Below, piece after piece: positions 1 through 7,640 of a stretch of DNA of 30,215 nucleotides. The notes under the pieces are model-generated. The model was not told where the DNA came from. It worked only from the letters and a program-made list of their open reading frames with translations, and ran no database searches. The DNA comes from Actinomycetes bacterium. GTDB taxonomy: Bacteria > Actinomycetota > Actinomycetes > Propionibacteriales > Nocardioidaceae. How positions within the stretch are numbered: the stretch's first letter is position 1; each line of letters opens with the position of its first letter. Made by a program: the position numbers and the translations under genes. The stretch covers positions 1 through 30,215 of the forward strand of contig JAEWOG010000009.1 in assembly GCA_023460975.1 (NCBI GenBank). Direction: 5' to 3'.

Positions 1-32
1 CTTGCGCTCTGGGGGGCGGCGGCGCCAGCGGC

Positions 33-755
33 TCAGTCCGCGGCCGCGCGGCGCAGGGACTCCGACAGGCGTTCGGCGGCTGCCAGGACGGCGGGGGCGT
101 GCATCCGCCCGGGCTGGCGGGAGAGGCGCTCGAGCGGCCCGCTCACCGAGACCGCGGCGATGACCTTGCCGCCGGGGGAGCGCACGGGGGCCGAGACCGA
201 CGCGACGCCCTGCTCGCGCTCGCCGACGCTCTGGGCCCAGCCGCGCCGGCGGATCCCGGACAGCGCGGTGGCGGAGTAGGCGGCGTTCTGGAGGCCGCGG
301 TGCATGCGCTCGGGGTCCTCCCACGCGAGCAGGACCTGGGCCGCCGAGCCCGCGCGCATGGTGAGCTGTGAGCCGACGGGAATGGTGTCGCGCAGGCCCG
401 ACGGTCGCTCCGCGGCCGCGACGCAGACACGGTGGTCGCCCTGGCGGCGCCACAGCTGGGCGGACTCGCCGGTGATGTCGCGCAGGCGCGCCAGCACGGG
501 GCCGGCGGCGGCCAGCAGGCGGTCCTCGCCCGCTGCTGCGGACAACTCGGCCAGGCGCGGGCCGAGGACGAAGCGGCCCTGCATGTCACGCGCGACGAGG
601 CGGTGGTGCTCGAGGGCGACGGCGAGGCGATGAGCGGTCGGGCGCGCCAGGCCGGTGCCGGCGACCAGGCCTGCGAGCGTGGCCGGGCCGGCCTCCAGAG
701 CGGCAAGCACGAGGGCCGCCTTGTCGAGAACGCCGACTCCGCTAGAGTTGTCCAT
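33..755 (-). CDS. ndgR: IclR-family transcriptional regulator, NdgR/LtbR type
   Basis: This is a DNA-binding regulator of leucine (and wider amino acid) biosynthesis, divergent from leuCD. The N-terminal winged helix-turn-helix lies at about residues 8-70 (GLARPTAHRLAVALEHH is the recognition part) and is followed by an IclR effector-binding domain (GESAQLWRRQ, SVSAPVRSPGG). The N-terminus MDNSSGVGVLDKAA is the one I know from Streptomyces NdgR. For that reason I start at the ATG at 753-755 and not at the in-frame GTG at 774-776; the product is then 240 residues. No clear Shine-Dalgarno precedes this ATG. Orthologues (NdgR in Streptomyces, LtbR in Corynebacterium) sit in the same divergent place and control leuCD, so the same role is inferred here. 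Confidence 0.9.
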   Translation of the reverse strand: MDNSSGVGVLDKAALVLAALEAGPATLAGLVAGTGLARPTAHRLAVALEHHRLVARDMQGRFVLGPRLAELSAAAGEDRLLAAAGPVLARLRDITGESAQLWRRQGDHRVCVAAAERPSGLRDTIPVGSQLTMRAGSAAQVLLAWEDPERMHRGLQNAAYSATALSGIRRRGWAQSVGEREQGVASVSAPVRSPGGKVIAAVSVSGPLERLSRQPGRMHAPAVLAAAERLSESLRRAAAD

Positions 756-800
756 ATTCCAATACTGCCGTCTCACAACATGGGATGCAAGAGGTACGTT
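752..800 (+). promoter_or_regulatory. ndgR-leuC divergent control region
   Basis: The 82 bp between the two start codons hold an imperfect inverted repeat, CCATATT (752-758) and AACATGG (777-783), which match in 6 of 7 positions. It overlaps the ndgR start codon, as expected for an autoregulatory operator. A TANNNT box, TACGTT (795-800), would put the leuC transcript start near 807. No good -35 box is visible. The operator role is inferred from context only. Confidence 0.45.
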
Positions 801-837
801 GGAACCCGATCAACTGACTTCAGAGAAGGAGACCGTC

Positions 838-2250
838 ATGGGCAAGACCCTGGCAGAGAAAGTGTGGGACGAGCACGTCGTCCGCAGTGCGCCGGGAGAG
901 CCCGACCTTCTCTACATCGATCTCCACCTCATCCACGAGGTGACCTCCCCGCAGGCGTTCGACGGCCTGCGCCTGGCCGGCCGTCAGGTCCGCCGCCCCG
1001 ACCTGACCCTGGCGACCGAGGACCACAACGTCCCCACGCTCGACTGGGACAAGCCGATCGCCGACCCGGTCTCGCGCACGCAGGTGGAGACCCTGCGCAA
1101 GAACTGCGAGGAGTTCGGCGTACGCATCCACCCGCTCGGTGACATCGAGCAGGGCATCGTGCACGTCGTCGGACCGCAGCTGGGCCTGACCCAGCCGGGC
1201 ATGACGATCGTGTGCGGCGACTCGCACACCTCGACGCACGGCGCGTTCGGCGCGTTGGCCCACGGCATCGGCACCTCCGAGGTCGAGCACGTGCTCGCCA
1301 CGCAGACGCTGCCGCAGGCACGGCCCAAGACCATGGCCGTCACCGTCAACGGCAGCCTGCCCGAGGGCGTCACGGCCAAGGACCTGATCCTGTACCTCAT
1401 CACGCAGACCGGCACCGGTGGCGGCATGGGCTACGTCGTCGAGTACCGCGGCGAGGCCATCCGCGAGCTCTCCATGGAGAGCCGCATGACGGTGTGCAAC
1501 ATGTCGATCGAGTGGGGCGCCAAGGCAGGCATGATCGCGCCCGACGAGACGACGTTCGCCTACCTCCAGGACAAGCCCGAGTCGCCCAAGGGTGCCGACT
1601 GGGATGCCGCAGTGGCGCACTGGAAGACGTACGTCACCGACGCCGACGCCACCTTCGACTCCGAGATCGTCATCGACGCCGCGGACATCACCCCGTGGGT
1701 CACCTGGGGCACCAACCCCGGTCAGGGTGCGCCCCTGGGTGGCACGGTCCCGGCGCCGACGGACTTCGACGACGCGATCGAGCGTACGGCCGCCGAGAAC
1801 GCCCTGGCCTACATGGGCCTGGAGGCCGGCACGCCGCTTCGCGAGGTCCGCGTCGACACGGTCTTCGTGGGCTCCTGCACCAACGGTCGCATCGAGGACC
1901 TGCGCCTGGCCGCAGAGATCCTCAAGGGCCACAAGGTCGCCGAGGGCACCCGCTTGCTCGTGGTCCCCGGCTCGGTGCGCGTGCGCATGCAGGCCGAGGC
2001 CGAGGGCCTGCACGAGGTGTTCATCGCCGCTGGCGCCGAGTGGCGCGGTGCGGGCTGCTCGATGTGTCTGGGCATGAACCCCGACCAGTTGGCACCCGCC
2101 GAGCGCAGCGCGTCGACGTCCAACCGCAACTTCGAGGGACGACAGGGCAAGGGCGGTCGTACGCACCTCGTCTCGGTCCCGGTCGCGGCGGCCACGGCCG
2201 TGCGCGGCACCCTCTCGTCCCCGGCCGACCTCGTGTCCGCCACGGCCTGA
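838..2250 (+). CDS. leuC: 3-isopropylmalate dehydratase large subunit
   Basis: LeuC pairs with LeuD to isomerise 2-isopropylmalate to 3-isopropylmalate in cytoplasmic leucine biosynthesis. The product has 470 residues, the normal length. Aconitase-family landmarks are present: TEDHNVPT near residue 60, VCGDSHTSTHGAFGALA near 125, and the [4Fe-4S] ligands in FVGSCTNGR (about residue 345) and GCSMCLGMN (about residues 405-413). The ATG at 838 follows AAGGAG (826-831) at good spacing; the longer open frame upstream is not coding. leuD starts 13 nt after the stop, so the two are clearly one operon. Confidence 0.98.
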   Translation: MGKTLAEKVWDEHVVRSAPGEPDLLYIDLHLIHEVTSPQAFDGLRLAGRQVRRPDLTLATEDHNVPTLDWDKPIADPVSRTQVETLRKNCEEFGVRIHPLGDIEQGIVHVVGPQLGLTQPGMTIVCGDSHTSTHGAFGALAHGIGTSEVEHVLATQTLPQARPKTMAVTVNGSLPEGVTAKDLILYLITQTGTGGGMGYVVEYRGEAIRELSMESRMTVCNMSIEWGAKAGMIAPDETTFAYLQDKPESPKGADWDAAVAHWKTYVTDADATFDSEIVIDAADITPWVTWGTNPGQGAPLGGTVPAPTDFDDAIERTAAENALAYMGLEAGTPLREVRVDTVFVGSCTNGRIEDLRLAAEILKGHKVAEGTRLLVVPGSVRVRMQAEAEGLHEVFIAAGAEWRGAGCSMCLGMNPDQLAPAERSASTSNRNFEGRQGKGGRTHLVSVPVAAATAVRGTLSSPADLVSATA

Positions 2251-2263
2251 AGGAGTCACTGAC

Positions 2264-2866
2264 ATGGAGAAGTTCACCAGCCACACCGGCGTCGGCGTCC
2301 CGCTGCGCCGCAGTGATGTCGACACCGACCAGATCATCCCCGCGGTCTACCTCAAGCGCGTCACTCGCACGGGCTTCGAGGACGGACTGTTCGCCGCGTG
2401 GCGCAATGACGAGTCCTTCGTGCTCAACCAGGACGCGTACGCCGCCGGCTCGGTGCTGGTCGCAGGCCCCAACTTCGGTACGGGTTCCTCCCGCGAGCAC
2501 GCCGTGTGGGCGTTGCAGAACTACGGCTTCAAGGTCGTGATCTCGCCGCGCTTCGGCGACATCTTCCGCGGCAACTCGGGCAAGGCTGGGCTGCTCACTG
2601 CGCTCGTCGACGACAAGGTCGTCGTGGCGCTGTGGGACTACCTCGAGGCCAACCCGGGCGCGTCGGTGACCGTGGACCTGGAGGCCCGTACGGTCTCGGC
2701 CGGCGAGGGCGCCGACAAGATCGAGGACTCCTTCGACATCGACGACTACACCCGCTACCGCCTCATGGAGGGTCTCGACGACATCGGGATCACGCTGGGC
2801 CACGAAGCGGACATCGCCGCCTTCGAGGGCACCCGCCCCTCGTGGAAGGCACGCACGCTCGCCTGA
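2264..2866 (+). CDS. leuD: 3-isopropylmalate dehydratase small subunit
   Basis: LeuD is the small swivelling subunit of isopropylmalate isomerase. The product has 200 residues, the usual size. It begins with MEKFTSHTGVGVPLRRSDVD and carries the family signatures DTDQIIPA and GSSREHAVWAL, followed by SPRFGDIFRGNSGKAGLL. AAGGAG at 2251-2256 lies just inside the leuC-leuD gap and serves this start. The stop codon is the first part of a triplicated 7-mer (TGAGCAC x3, 2864-2884). Confidence 0.98.
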   Translation: MEKFTSHTGVGVPLRRSDVDTDQIIPAVYLKRVTRTGFEDGLFAAWRNDESFVLNQDAYAAGSVLVAGPNFGTGSSREHAVWALQNYGFKVVISPRFGDIFRGNSGKAGLLTALVDDKVVVALWDYLEANPGASVTVDLEARTVSAGEGADKIEDSFDIDDYTRYRLMEGLDDIGITLGHEADIAAFEGTRPSWKARTLA

Positions 2867-2884
2867 GCACTGAGCACTGAGCAC
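2864..2884 (+). repeat. TGAGCAC tandem triplet at the leuD stop
   Basis: Three perfect head-to-tail copies of TGAGCAC begin with the leuD stop codon. This looks like replication slippage in a non-coding trailer. No function is evident. Confidence 0.85.
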
Positions 2885-2887
2885 TGC

Positions 2888-2919
2888 CACGAGCCCCGCC
2901 CATCTGGGTGGGGCTCGTG
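2888..2919 (+). terminator. leuCD terminator hairpin
   Basis: A perfect 10-bp stem, CACGAGCCCC (2888-2897) with GGGGCTCGTG (2910-2919), has an inner CCCA/TGGG pairing in the loop. There is no T-tract, which is common for actinobacterial terminators. It lies 21 bp after leuD and before the hup promoter. Confidence 0.75.
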
Positions 2920-2962
2920 CGCTGTGTGGCCCACGGTGTCGGCACGACGCGCCGCTCGGTGA

Positions 2963-2991
2963 TTGTGGCCGGGCTCACTTGTCCCTAGCGT
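2963..2991 (+). promoter_or_regulatory. hup promoter
   Basis: A -35-like TTGTGG (2963-2968) lies exactly 17 bp before a TANNNT -10 box, TAGCGT (2986-2991). This predicts transcription from about 2998 and a leader of about 47 nt before the GTG at 3045. Confidence 0.55.
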
Positions 2992-3044
2992 GATGGGTGG
3001 AAGCGTCGGGCACCGGTTCGGCGGCCACGGTGGAAGGGATCACG

Positions 3045-3755
3045 GTGAACAAGACTGAGTTGATCGACGCGATCGCCGAGCGGTTCGAGGGCAACCGCAA
3101 GATGGCGGCGCACGCCCTGGAGTCGGTGCTCGACACCATCACGCGTGAGGTGGCCAAGGGGGAGAAGGTGGCCATCACTGGCTTCGGCTCCTTCGAGAAG
3201 GCCATCCGCAACGCGCGGTGGGTGCGCAACCCGCTGACCGGCGAGCGGATGAAGACGAAGAAGAAGGCGGTGCCGAAGTTCACCCCCGGTGCCGACCTGC
3301 GCAACGTCATCTCGGGCGCCAAGAAGCTGCCCAAGCTGACGGCGGCGACGATGCCGAAGCCGCCCGCCTCCGTACGCATGGTCGCCTCGGTGGCGACAGC
3401 TCCCGCCAAGGCCGCGGCCGCTGTCGCCGTGTCCGCCACCAAGCGCGCGACCCCGGCAACGAAGGCCGCGCCCGCCAAGGCTGCCCCCGCCAAGAAGGCC
3501 ACGACGGCCAAGAAGACGGCGACCGAGGCCCCTGCCGCGAAGGCTCCGGCGAAGAAGGCTGCTGCCAAGAAGGCTCCCGCGAAGAAGGCCCCTGCGAAGA
3601 AGGCCCCGGCAAAGGCAGCGTCCTCGACGGCCACGAAGTCGACGTCGAAGGCGACCGCCTCCGCGGCGTCCACGGCTTCCAAGACGACTGCCGCCAAGAA
3701 GGCCCCGGCCAAGAAGGCCCCGGCGAAGAAGGCTGCTGCCAAGAAGTCGACCTGA
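3045..3755 (+). CDS. hup: HU-family nucleoid protein with Lys/Ala-rich tail
   Basis: This is a histone-like DNA-bending protein of the nucleoid. Residues 1-90 are a classic HU fold (NKTELIDAIAERF, AITGFGSFEKA, RNPLTGERM). Residues from about 110 to 236 are a low-complexity tail of KAAPAKKA/APAKKAPAKKA repeats, as in mycobacterial HupB and Streptomyces HupS. The 236-residue length suits that two-part type. The GTG at 3045 follows GGAAGG (3032-3037) and gives the expected HU N-terminus; the upstream in-frame GTG at 2997 would add an atypical leader. In mycobacteria hupB also lies just downstream of leuCD. The tail is usually DNA-compacting and a target of lysine acetylation (family knowledge). 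Confidence 0.95.
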   Translation: MNKTELIDAIAERFEGNRKMAAHALESVLDTITREVAKGEKVAITGFGSFEKAIRNARWVRNPLTGERMKTKKKAVPKFTPGADLRNVISGAKKLPKLTAATMPKPPASVRMVASVATAPAKAAAAVAVSATKRATPATKAAPAKAAPAKKATTAKKTATEAPAAKAPAKKAAAKKAPAKKAPAKKAPAKAASSTATKSTSKATASAASTASKTTAAKKAPAKKAPAKKAAAKKST

Positions 3756-3785
3756 CTCCCCGACGTACCACCAGTCACATGATCA

Positions 3786-3873
3786 TCAGGATCCCCCGCT
3801 TCTGCGGGGGATCCTGAACTTCTGGGGGTGTGCACACCACCAGAAGTTCAAACTCCCCCGCAGAAGCGGGGGA
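3786..3873. terminator. Large three-hairpin palindrome between convergent hup and cofC
   Basis: Three structures follow one another. A perfect 14-bp stem (3786-3799 with 3804-3817) has loop TTCT. A 10-bp stem GAACTTCTGG (3816-3825) with CCAGAAGTTC (3840-3849) encloses the palindrome GGTGTGCACACC (3827-3838). An 8-bp stem (3854-3861 with 3866-3873) has loop AGAA. The third hairpin is the reverse complement of the first, so the whole block is a near-perfect palindrome centred near 3832. It lies between the 3' ends of two converging genes and most likely ends transcription in both directions. Confidence 0.8.
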
Positions 3874-3919
3874 ACCAACACAGACCCCAGCCCCCAACCC
3901 CGAGCACCACCTGGGCGGA

Positions 3920-4540
3920 TCACTGCCCGAGAGCGGCAGTGGTACGTGGCCCGACTCCCAGAGCGAGCGCGGCGGTGAGGTCGGAGGGGGCATCGACATC
4001 GCGCCGTACGGATGCCGCCGCGTGCAGTTCCACGGCGCCGAGGTCGAGGTGTCGCTTGGCCGAGTCTGCGCCGAAGCGGGGGGCGAAGCGACCCAGGGGC
4101 GCTGAGTAGAGCGAGGTTCCGGTCCCAGCGGCATCGCGCACGAACGCCGCGTCGTCGGGCAGGCTCGCCAGTACGGCGGCCAAGTCATCGGCGCGCAGGC
4201 AGGGGAGGTCGGCAGTGAGAGCGACTGGCCGTGTCCCAGGCCACCGGCGCGTGGCCTCGGCGGCGGCCTGGACGAGCGAGCCGTTGAGGTCGCCGGAGAC
4301 CCCGTCGGGGACGACCGCGCATCCGAGCTGGGCCAGTTCGGATGCGAAGCGGTGGTCGTCGGTGACTGCCAGGACGGCGGTCACGCCATCCGTGGCCAAG
4401 GCAGCTGCCGCGGTGTCGAGCGCGAACGCCGAGGCGAGGGCGGTCCGCAGCTGCGCCGACACGTCGGACAGGCGCGACTTGCCCCTGCCCGGTGGCTTCA
4501 CGGGCAGCAGCACGGCGCAGGAGACAGCGGCGGTCGACAT
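3920..4540 (-). CDS. cofC: 2-phospho-L-lactate/phosphoenolpyruvate guanylyltransferase
   Basis: CofC (FbiD in mycobacteria) transfers GMP from GTP to 2-phospholactate or phosphoenolpyruvate to make the activated side-chain donor of coenzyme F420. The 206-residue product has the nucleotidyltransferase start LLPVKPPGRGKSRLS (residues 10-24), the GALTADLPCL-type segment VALTADLPCLRADDLAAVL, and a C-terminal FAPRFGADSAKRH element. The ATG at 4538-4540 is preceded on this strand by GGAAGGA at good spacing; a long open frame further upstream is not used. Its place near hup and gpsA matches Rv2983 (fbiD) in M. tuberculosis, although mutT1 and ppk are absent from between hup and cofC here. Confidence 0.92.
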   Translation of the reverse strand: MSTAAVSCAVLLPVKPPGRGKSRLSDVSAQLRTALASAFALDTAAAALATDGVTAVLAVTDDHRFASELAQLGCAVVPDGVSGDLNGSLVQAAAEATRRWPGTRPVALTADLPCLRADDLAAVLASLPDDAAFVRDAAGTGTSLYSAPLGRFAPRFGADSAKRHLDLGAVELHAAASVRRDVDAPSDLTAALALGVGPRTTAALGQ

Positions 4541-4601
4541 CGCCTTGATCCTTCCATCCGGCCCCTTGTGGCGCGCCTCACCCCTCGCGGTCGGCACCGA
4601 G

Positions 4602-4607
4602 TAATCT
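4602..4607 (+). promoter_or_regulatory. Candidate -10 box for the acyltransferase-gpsA operon
   Basis: TAATCT fits the TANNNT consensus and would start transcription near 4614, about 35 nt before the GTG start. No convincing -35 box is visible. Confidence 0.4.
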
Positions 4608-4648
4608 GCTCGCGACACAACCGTGTCACCAAGTCGTGAGGAGTTCCG

Positions 4649-5434
4649 GTGCTGTTCCGCGAGGTCGACACGCGACGGGGGTGGGCGTTCACCACCGGCG
4701 TGATGATCCTGAAGCCCGTCCTCGTGCCGCTGACGCGGCGCGAGTGGAGCGGCGGCGAGCACATTCCCCGCGAGGGCGGCTGCGTCATCGCGCTGAACCA
4801 CGTCTCCCACGTCGACCCCCTGCTGAGCGCGCACTTCGTCTACGACCACCACCGACTTCCGCACTACCTCGCCAAGTCGGGCCTGTTCCGCAACAAGGCA
4901 CTGGGCAACTTCCTCCAGGCAGCCGGCCAGATCCCCGTCGAACGCCTCAGCGCCAATGCCGTCGGGGCCTTCGACGCCGCCGTCCAGGCCGTGGGGGAGG
5001 GCAAGTGCGTGGTGGTCTACCCGGAGGGGACGCTCACCCGCGACCCCGACCTGTGGCCGATGCGCGGCAAGTCGGGCGCAGCCAGGATCGCGCTGGCGAC
5101 GGGATGCCCCGTGATCCCCGTGGGTCACTGGGGGGCCCAGGACCTGTTGGAGCCGTACGGCAAGAAGCCCGACCTCCTGCCCCGCAAGACGATCAAGATG
5201 CGCGCGGGAGCACCGGTCGAGCTGGCCGACCTGGTCGCGAGCGAGCACACCGCCGACGTCATTGCGCAGGCCACCGACCGGATCATGGCCGCCATCACGG
5301 CCATCGTCGAGGAGCTGCGCGGGGAGAAGGCCCCCGCACAACGGTTCGATCCACGCAAGGCAGGGGTCCGGCAGATCGGCAACCCCCGCGGCAGTCGTAC
5401 GAAGAAGGCACGTCGCTCCGAGGAGGGCAAGTGA
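4649..5434 (+). CDS. PlsC-type 1-acyl-sn-glycerol-3-phosphate acyltransferase
   Basis: This is a membrane-associated acyltransferase that probably acylates lysophosphatidic acid (or a related lysophospholipid) in phospholipid synthesis. The 261-residue protein has the catalytic NHxxxxD box as NHVSHVD near residue 50, the GxFxR-type block SGLFRNKALGNFLQ near 88-101, the PEGT box at about residues 125-128, and VIPVGHWG near 155. The N-terminal stretch VMILKPVLVPL is a short hydrophobic membrane contact. The GTG at 4649 follows GAGGAG at 4638-4643. The gene overlaps gpsA by 4 nt (GTGA). gpsA makes glycerol-3-phosphate, the start of the same pathway, so the pair forms a small lipid operon. Confidence 0.92.
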   Translation: MLFREVDTRRGWAFTTGVMILKPVLVPLTRREWSGGEHIPREGGCVIALNHVSHVDPLLSAHFVYDHHRLPHYLAKSGLFRNKALGNFLQAAGQIPVERLSANAVGAFDAAVQAVGEGKCVVVYPEGTLTRDPDLWPMRGKSGAARIALATGCPVIPVGHWGAQDLLEPYGKKPDLLPRKTIKMRAGAPVELADLVASEHTADVIAQATDRIMAAITAIVEELRGEKAPAQRFDPRKAGVRQIGNPRGSRTKKARRSEEGK

Positions 5435-6429
5435 GCAGGGTTGCAGTGTTCGGCAGCGGGTCGTGGGGCACAGCGTTCTCGGTGGTGCTCGCAGACGCGG
5501 GCAACGAGGTACGGATGTGGGCGCGCCGGGATGCGGTCGTGGCGGCGATCAACGAGAGCCACGAGAACACCGACTACCTGCCCGGCGTCGAGTTGCCCGC
5601 CAGCGTGACGGCGACGACGGATCCCGCCGAGGCCGTCGACGGCGTTGACGCGATCATCCTCGCGGTGCCGTCGCAGACCCTGCGGGCCAACCTGACCGAG
5701 TGGGCGCCGATCCTTCCCGAGGTGCCGCTGGTGTCCTTGATGAAGGGTGTCGAGCTCGGCACCCTCAAGCGGATGAGCGAGGTCATCGCCGAGGTCACCG
5801 GGGCCGGCCCTGAGCGCATCGCGGTCATCAGCGGCCCCAACCTGGCTGGCGAGATCGCTCGTCGTGAACCGGCCGCGTCCGTGGTCGCGTGCGCCGACGA
5901 GCAGGTGGCCCAGCGCCTGCAGGACATGATCCACTCGCCGGCGTTCCGGCCCTACACGTCGGTGGATGTGCAGGGCTGCGAGCTCGGCGGCGCGTACAAG
6001 AACGTCGTCGCCCTGTGCGTCGGCATGGCGGTGGGGCAGGGCTTCGGCGACAACACCACGGCCTCCCTCATCACCCGGGGGCTCGCCGAGACCGCGCGGC
6101 TGGCCATGGCGCAGGGCGCCAACCCGCTGACGCTCATGGGGCTGGCCGGTCTGGGCGACCTCGTCGCCACCTGCTCCTCGCCGCTCTCGCGCAACCGTAC
6201 GTTCGGCGAGAAGCTGGGCAAGGGCATGACGGTGGAGGAGATCTTCGCGTCGACCCGGCAGGTCGCCGAGGGCGTGAAGTCGTGCAAGTCGATCCTGGCG
6301 CTGGCCCGCGCCAACGGAGTCGACGCCCCCATTGCCGAGGCGGTCGACGCGGTGGTGGACGGCCGGATGACGCCGCTGGACATGATCGATTCGTTCATCA
6401 ACCGCGACACCAAGGCCGAGACCGACTGA
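5431..6429 (+). CDS. gpsA: NAD(P)+-dependent glycerol-3-phosphate dehydrogenase
   Basis: GpsA reduces dihydroxyacetone phosphate to sn-glycerol-3-phosphate for phospholipid synthesis in the cytoplasm. The 332-residue product starts with the Rossmann motif VAVFGSGSWGTAFSVVLA and carries SLMKGVELGT, ISGPNLAGEIA, the catalytic-lysine region LGGAYKNVVAL and GLGDLVATCSSPLSRNR. The GTG at 5431 overlaps the TGA of the acyltransferase gene and is preceded by GAGGAGG, so translation is probably coupled. Confidence 0.97.
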   Translation: MSRVAVFGSGSWGTAFSVVLADAGNEVRMWARRDAVVAAINESHENTDYLPGVELPASVTATTDPAEAVDGVDAIILAVPSQTLRANLTEWAPILPEVPLVSLMKGVELGTLKRMSEVIAEVTGAGPERIAVISGPNLAGEIARREPAASVVACADEQVAQRLQDMIHSPAFRPYTSVDVQGCELGGAYKNVVALCVGMAVGQGFGDNTTASLITRGLAETARLAMAQGANPLTLMGLAGLGDLVATCSSPLSRNRTFGEKLGKGMTVEEIFASTRQVAEGVKSCKSILALARANGVDAPIAEAVDAVVDGRMTPLDMIDSFINRDTKAETD

Positions 6430-6486
6430 GTCGCCCACCGGGCCTGGTGGGCCCGTCGATACCCGTCGAACCCGCCCACCCCACCC

Positions 6487-6508
6487 GCTGGTTGAGCTTG
6501 TCGAAACC
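6487..6508. repeat. Dispersed Nocardioidaceae-type short repeat
   Basis: The 22-mer ending in GTTGAGCTTGTCGAAACC lies in the convergent gap between gpsA and the PLP enzyme gene. I recognise this as an intergenic repeat that is common in Nocardioides-like genomes. It may mark a mobile or REP-like unit. Only one copy of this form is seen here. Confidence 0.55.
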
Positions 6509-6524
6509 TGACCCCGTCAGCCCG

Positions 6525-7607
6525 TCACCCCGTGAGGTCGTCGAGGGCCTGACGCAGGTCGTCCCACAGGTCGTCCACGTCCTCGATGCCCACGGAGAGT
6601 CGGACGAGGGCGTCGGGGATGCTGGCGGGCTCGGTCTTCCAGCGGCGTCGGCGTTCGAAGGTGGACTCGACCCCGCCCAGCGACGTCGCGTGCACCCACA
6701 GCGAGGTCTTGCGGGTGAGCAGGTCTGCCGCCATCGCGCCCTGGGCCAGCACGATGGAGATCATGCCGCCGAAGCCGGGGTAGCGGACCTCGCCGACCGC
6801 CGGGTGCTCGGCGAGGCGCGCGATGAGTTCCCGGGCGTTGGCCTGGGCGCGTTCCACCCGCAGGTGGAGCGTACGCAGACCGCGCAGCGCCAGGTACGCC
6901 TCCATGGGGCCGGGTACGGCTCCGAGCAGGTCGCGGCGGCCCTTGAGGACGGCGTGGAGCTCGTCGTCGGCGGTGCACACCGCGCCCATCAGGACGTCGC
7001 TGTGCCCTGAGAGGTACTTCGTGGCCGAGTGGACGACGATGTCGACGTCCTGGGCCAAGGGGGTCTGCAGCAGTGGCGTGGCGAAGGTGTTGTCCACCAC
7101 GACGTACGCCCCCGCCTCGTGCGCTGCCGCCGTGATGGTCTCCACGTCGGCGATCTCGAGCGCTGGGTTGGTGGGCGACTCCAGCCACACGAGCGCCGCA
7201 TCGGCGCAGGCCGCCACGACGGCCGCGGTATCGGTCACGTCGACGAGGACCGCCTGCAGGCGGCCGCGGGCCTCGAGGTCGGCGAGCTGCATCACCGTGC
7301 CGTTGTACGCGTGCCGCGGCACCACGACCTTGGCGCCCTGACCGACCAGGTCGAGCACCGTGGCCACGGCGGCGAGACCGGAGGCGAACGACAGGCACCG
7401 GCCGCCCTCCAGGGCGCCGAGCGCCTCCTCGAACGCGGTCCACGACGGGTTGCCGTAGCGGCCGTACTCGACCTCGCCGCCGGCCACGTACGTCGAGGCG
7501 AAGGTGACCGGGACGTTGAACGGCTGGTCCGGCTCGTGGGGCGGTCGACCGGCCGTGACGGCCACCGTGGAGGGCTTGAGGGCATGCTGCGGGGAGTCGG
7601 ACACCAT
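6525..7607 (-). CDS. Cystathionine gamma-synthase/lyase family PLP enzyme
   Basis: This is a Cys/Met metabolism PLP-dependent enzyme that makes or breaks cystathionine (or splits a related sulfur amino acid). The 360-residue product has the substrate loop YGRYGNPSWTAFEEALGALE near residues 48-67, the cofactor aspartate region VVVDNTFATPLLQ, and the PLP lysine in VVHSATKYLSGHSDV. Substrate preference (CGS, CGL or a methionine gamma-lyase-like activity) cannot be decided from sequence alone. The start at 7607 lies only 33 bp from the divergent ddl start. It is preceded by a -10 box, TACGCT, with no Shine-Dalgarno, which suggests a leaderless mRNA. Confidence 0.9.
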   Translation of the reverse strand: MVSDSPQHALKPSTVAVTAGRPPHEPDQPFNVPVTFASTYVAGGEVEYGRYGNPSWTAFEEALGALEGGRCLSFASGLAAVATVLDLVGQGAKVVVPRHAYNGTVMQLADLEARGRLQAVLVDVTDTAAVVAACADAALVWLESPTNPALEIADVETITAAAHEAGAYVVVDNTFATPLLQTPLAQDVDIVVHSATKYLSGHSDVLMGAVCTADDELHAVLKGRRDLLGAVPGPMEAYLALRGLRTLHLRVERAQANARELIARLAEHPAVGEVRYPGFGGMISIVLAQGAMAADLLTRKTSLWVHATSLGGVESTFERRRRWKTEPASIPDALVRLSVGIEDVDDLWDDLRQALDDLTG

Positions 7608-7614
7608 GACGTCC

Positions 7615-7632
7615 AGCGTAGGTGGGTAGGGT
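7615..7632. promoter_or_regulatory. Back-to-back leaderless promoters
   Basis: On the minus strand TACGCT (7615-7620) ends 7 nt before the ATG of the PLP enzyme. On the plus strand TAGGGT (7627-7632) ends 8 nt before the ATG of ddl. Both fit TANNNT at the spacing that starts transcription at the A of the start codon, the usual arrangement for leaderless actinobacterial genes. Neither start has a ribosome binding site. Confidence 0.6.
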
Positions 7633-7640
7633 CGGTCGCG

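Noticed and set aside
820..2337. 505-codon open frame on the minus strand, antisense to leuC
   Set aside because: It is a G+C-driven shadow: the plus strand codes for an unmistakable LeuC and the antisense product has no recognisable domain.
3786..3873. CRISPR-like repeats (CCCCCGC...GCGGGGG resembles type I-E repeat stems)
   Set aside because: Only two inverted units with no regular spacers and no cas genes; the block is one palindrome between convergent genes.
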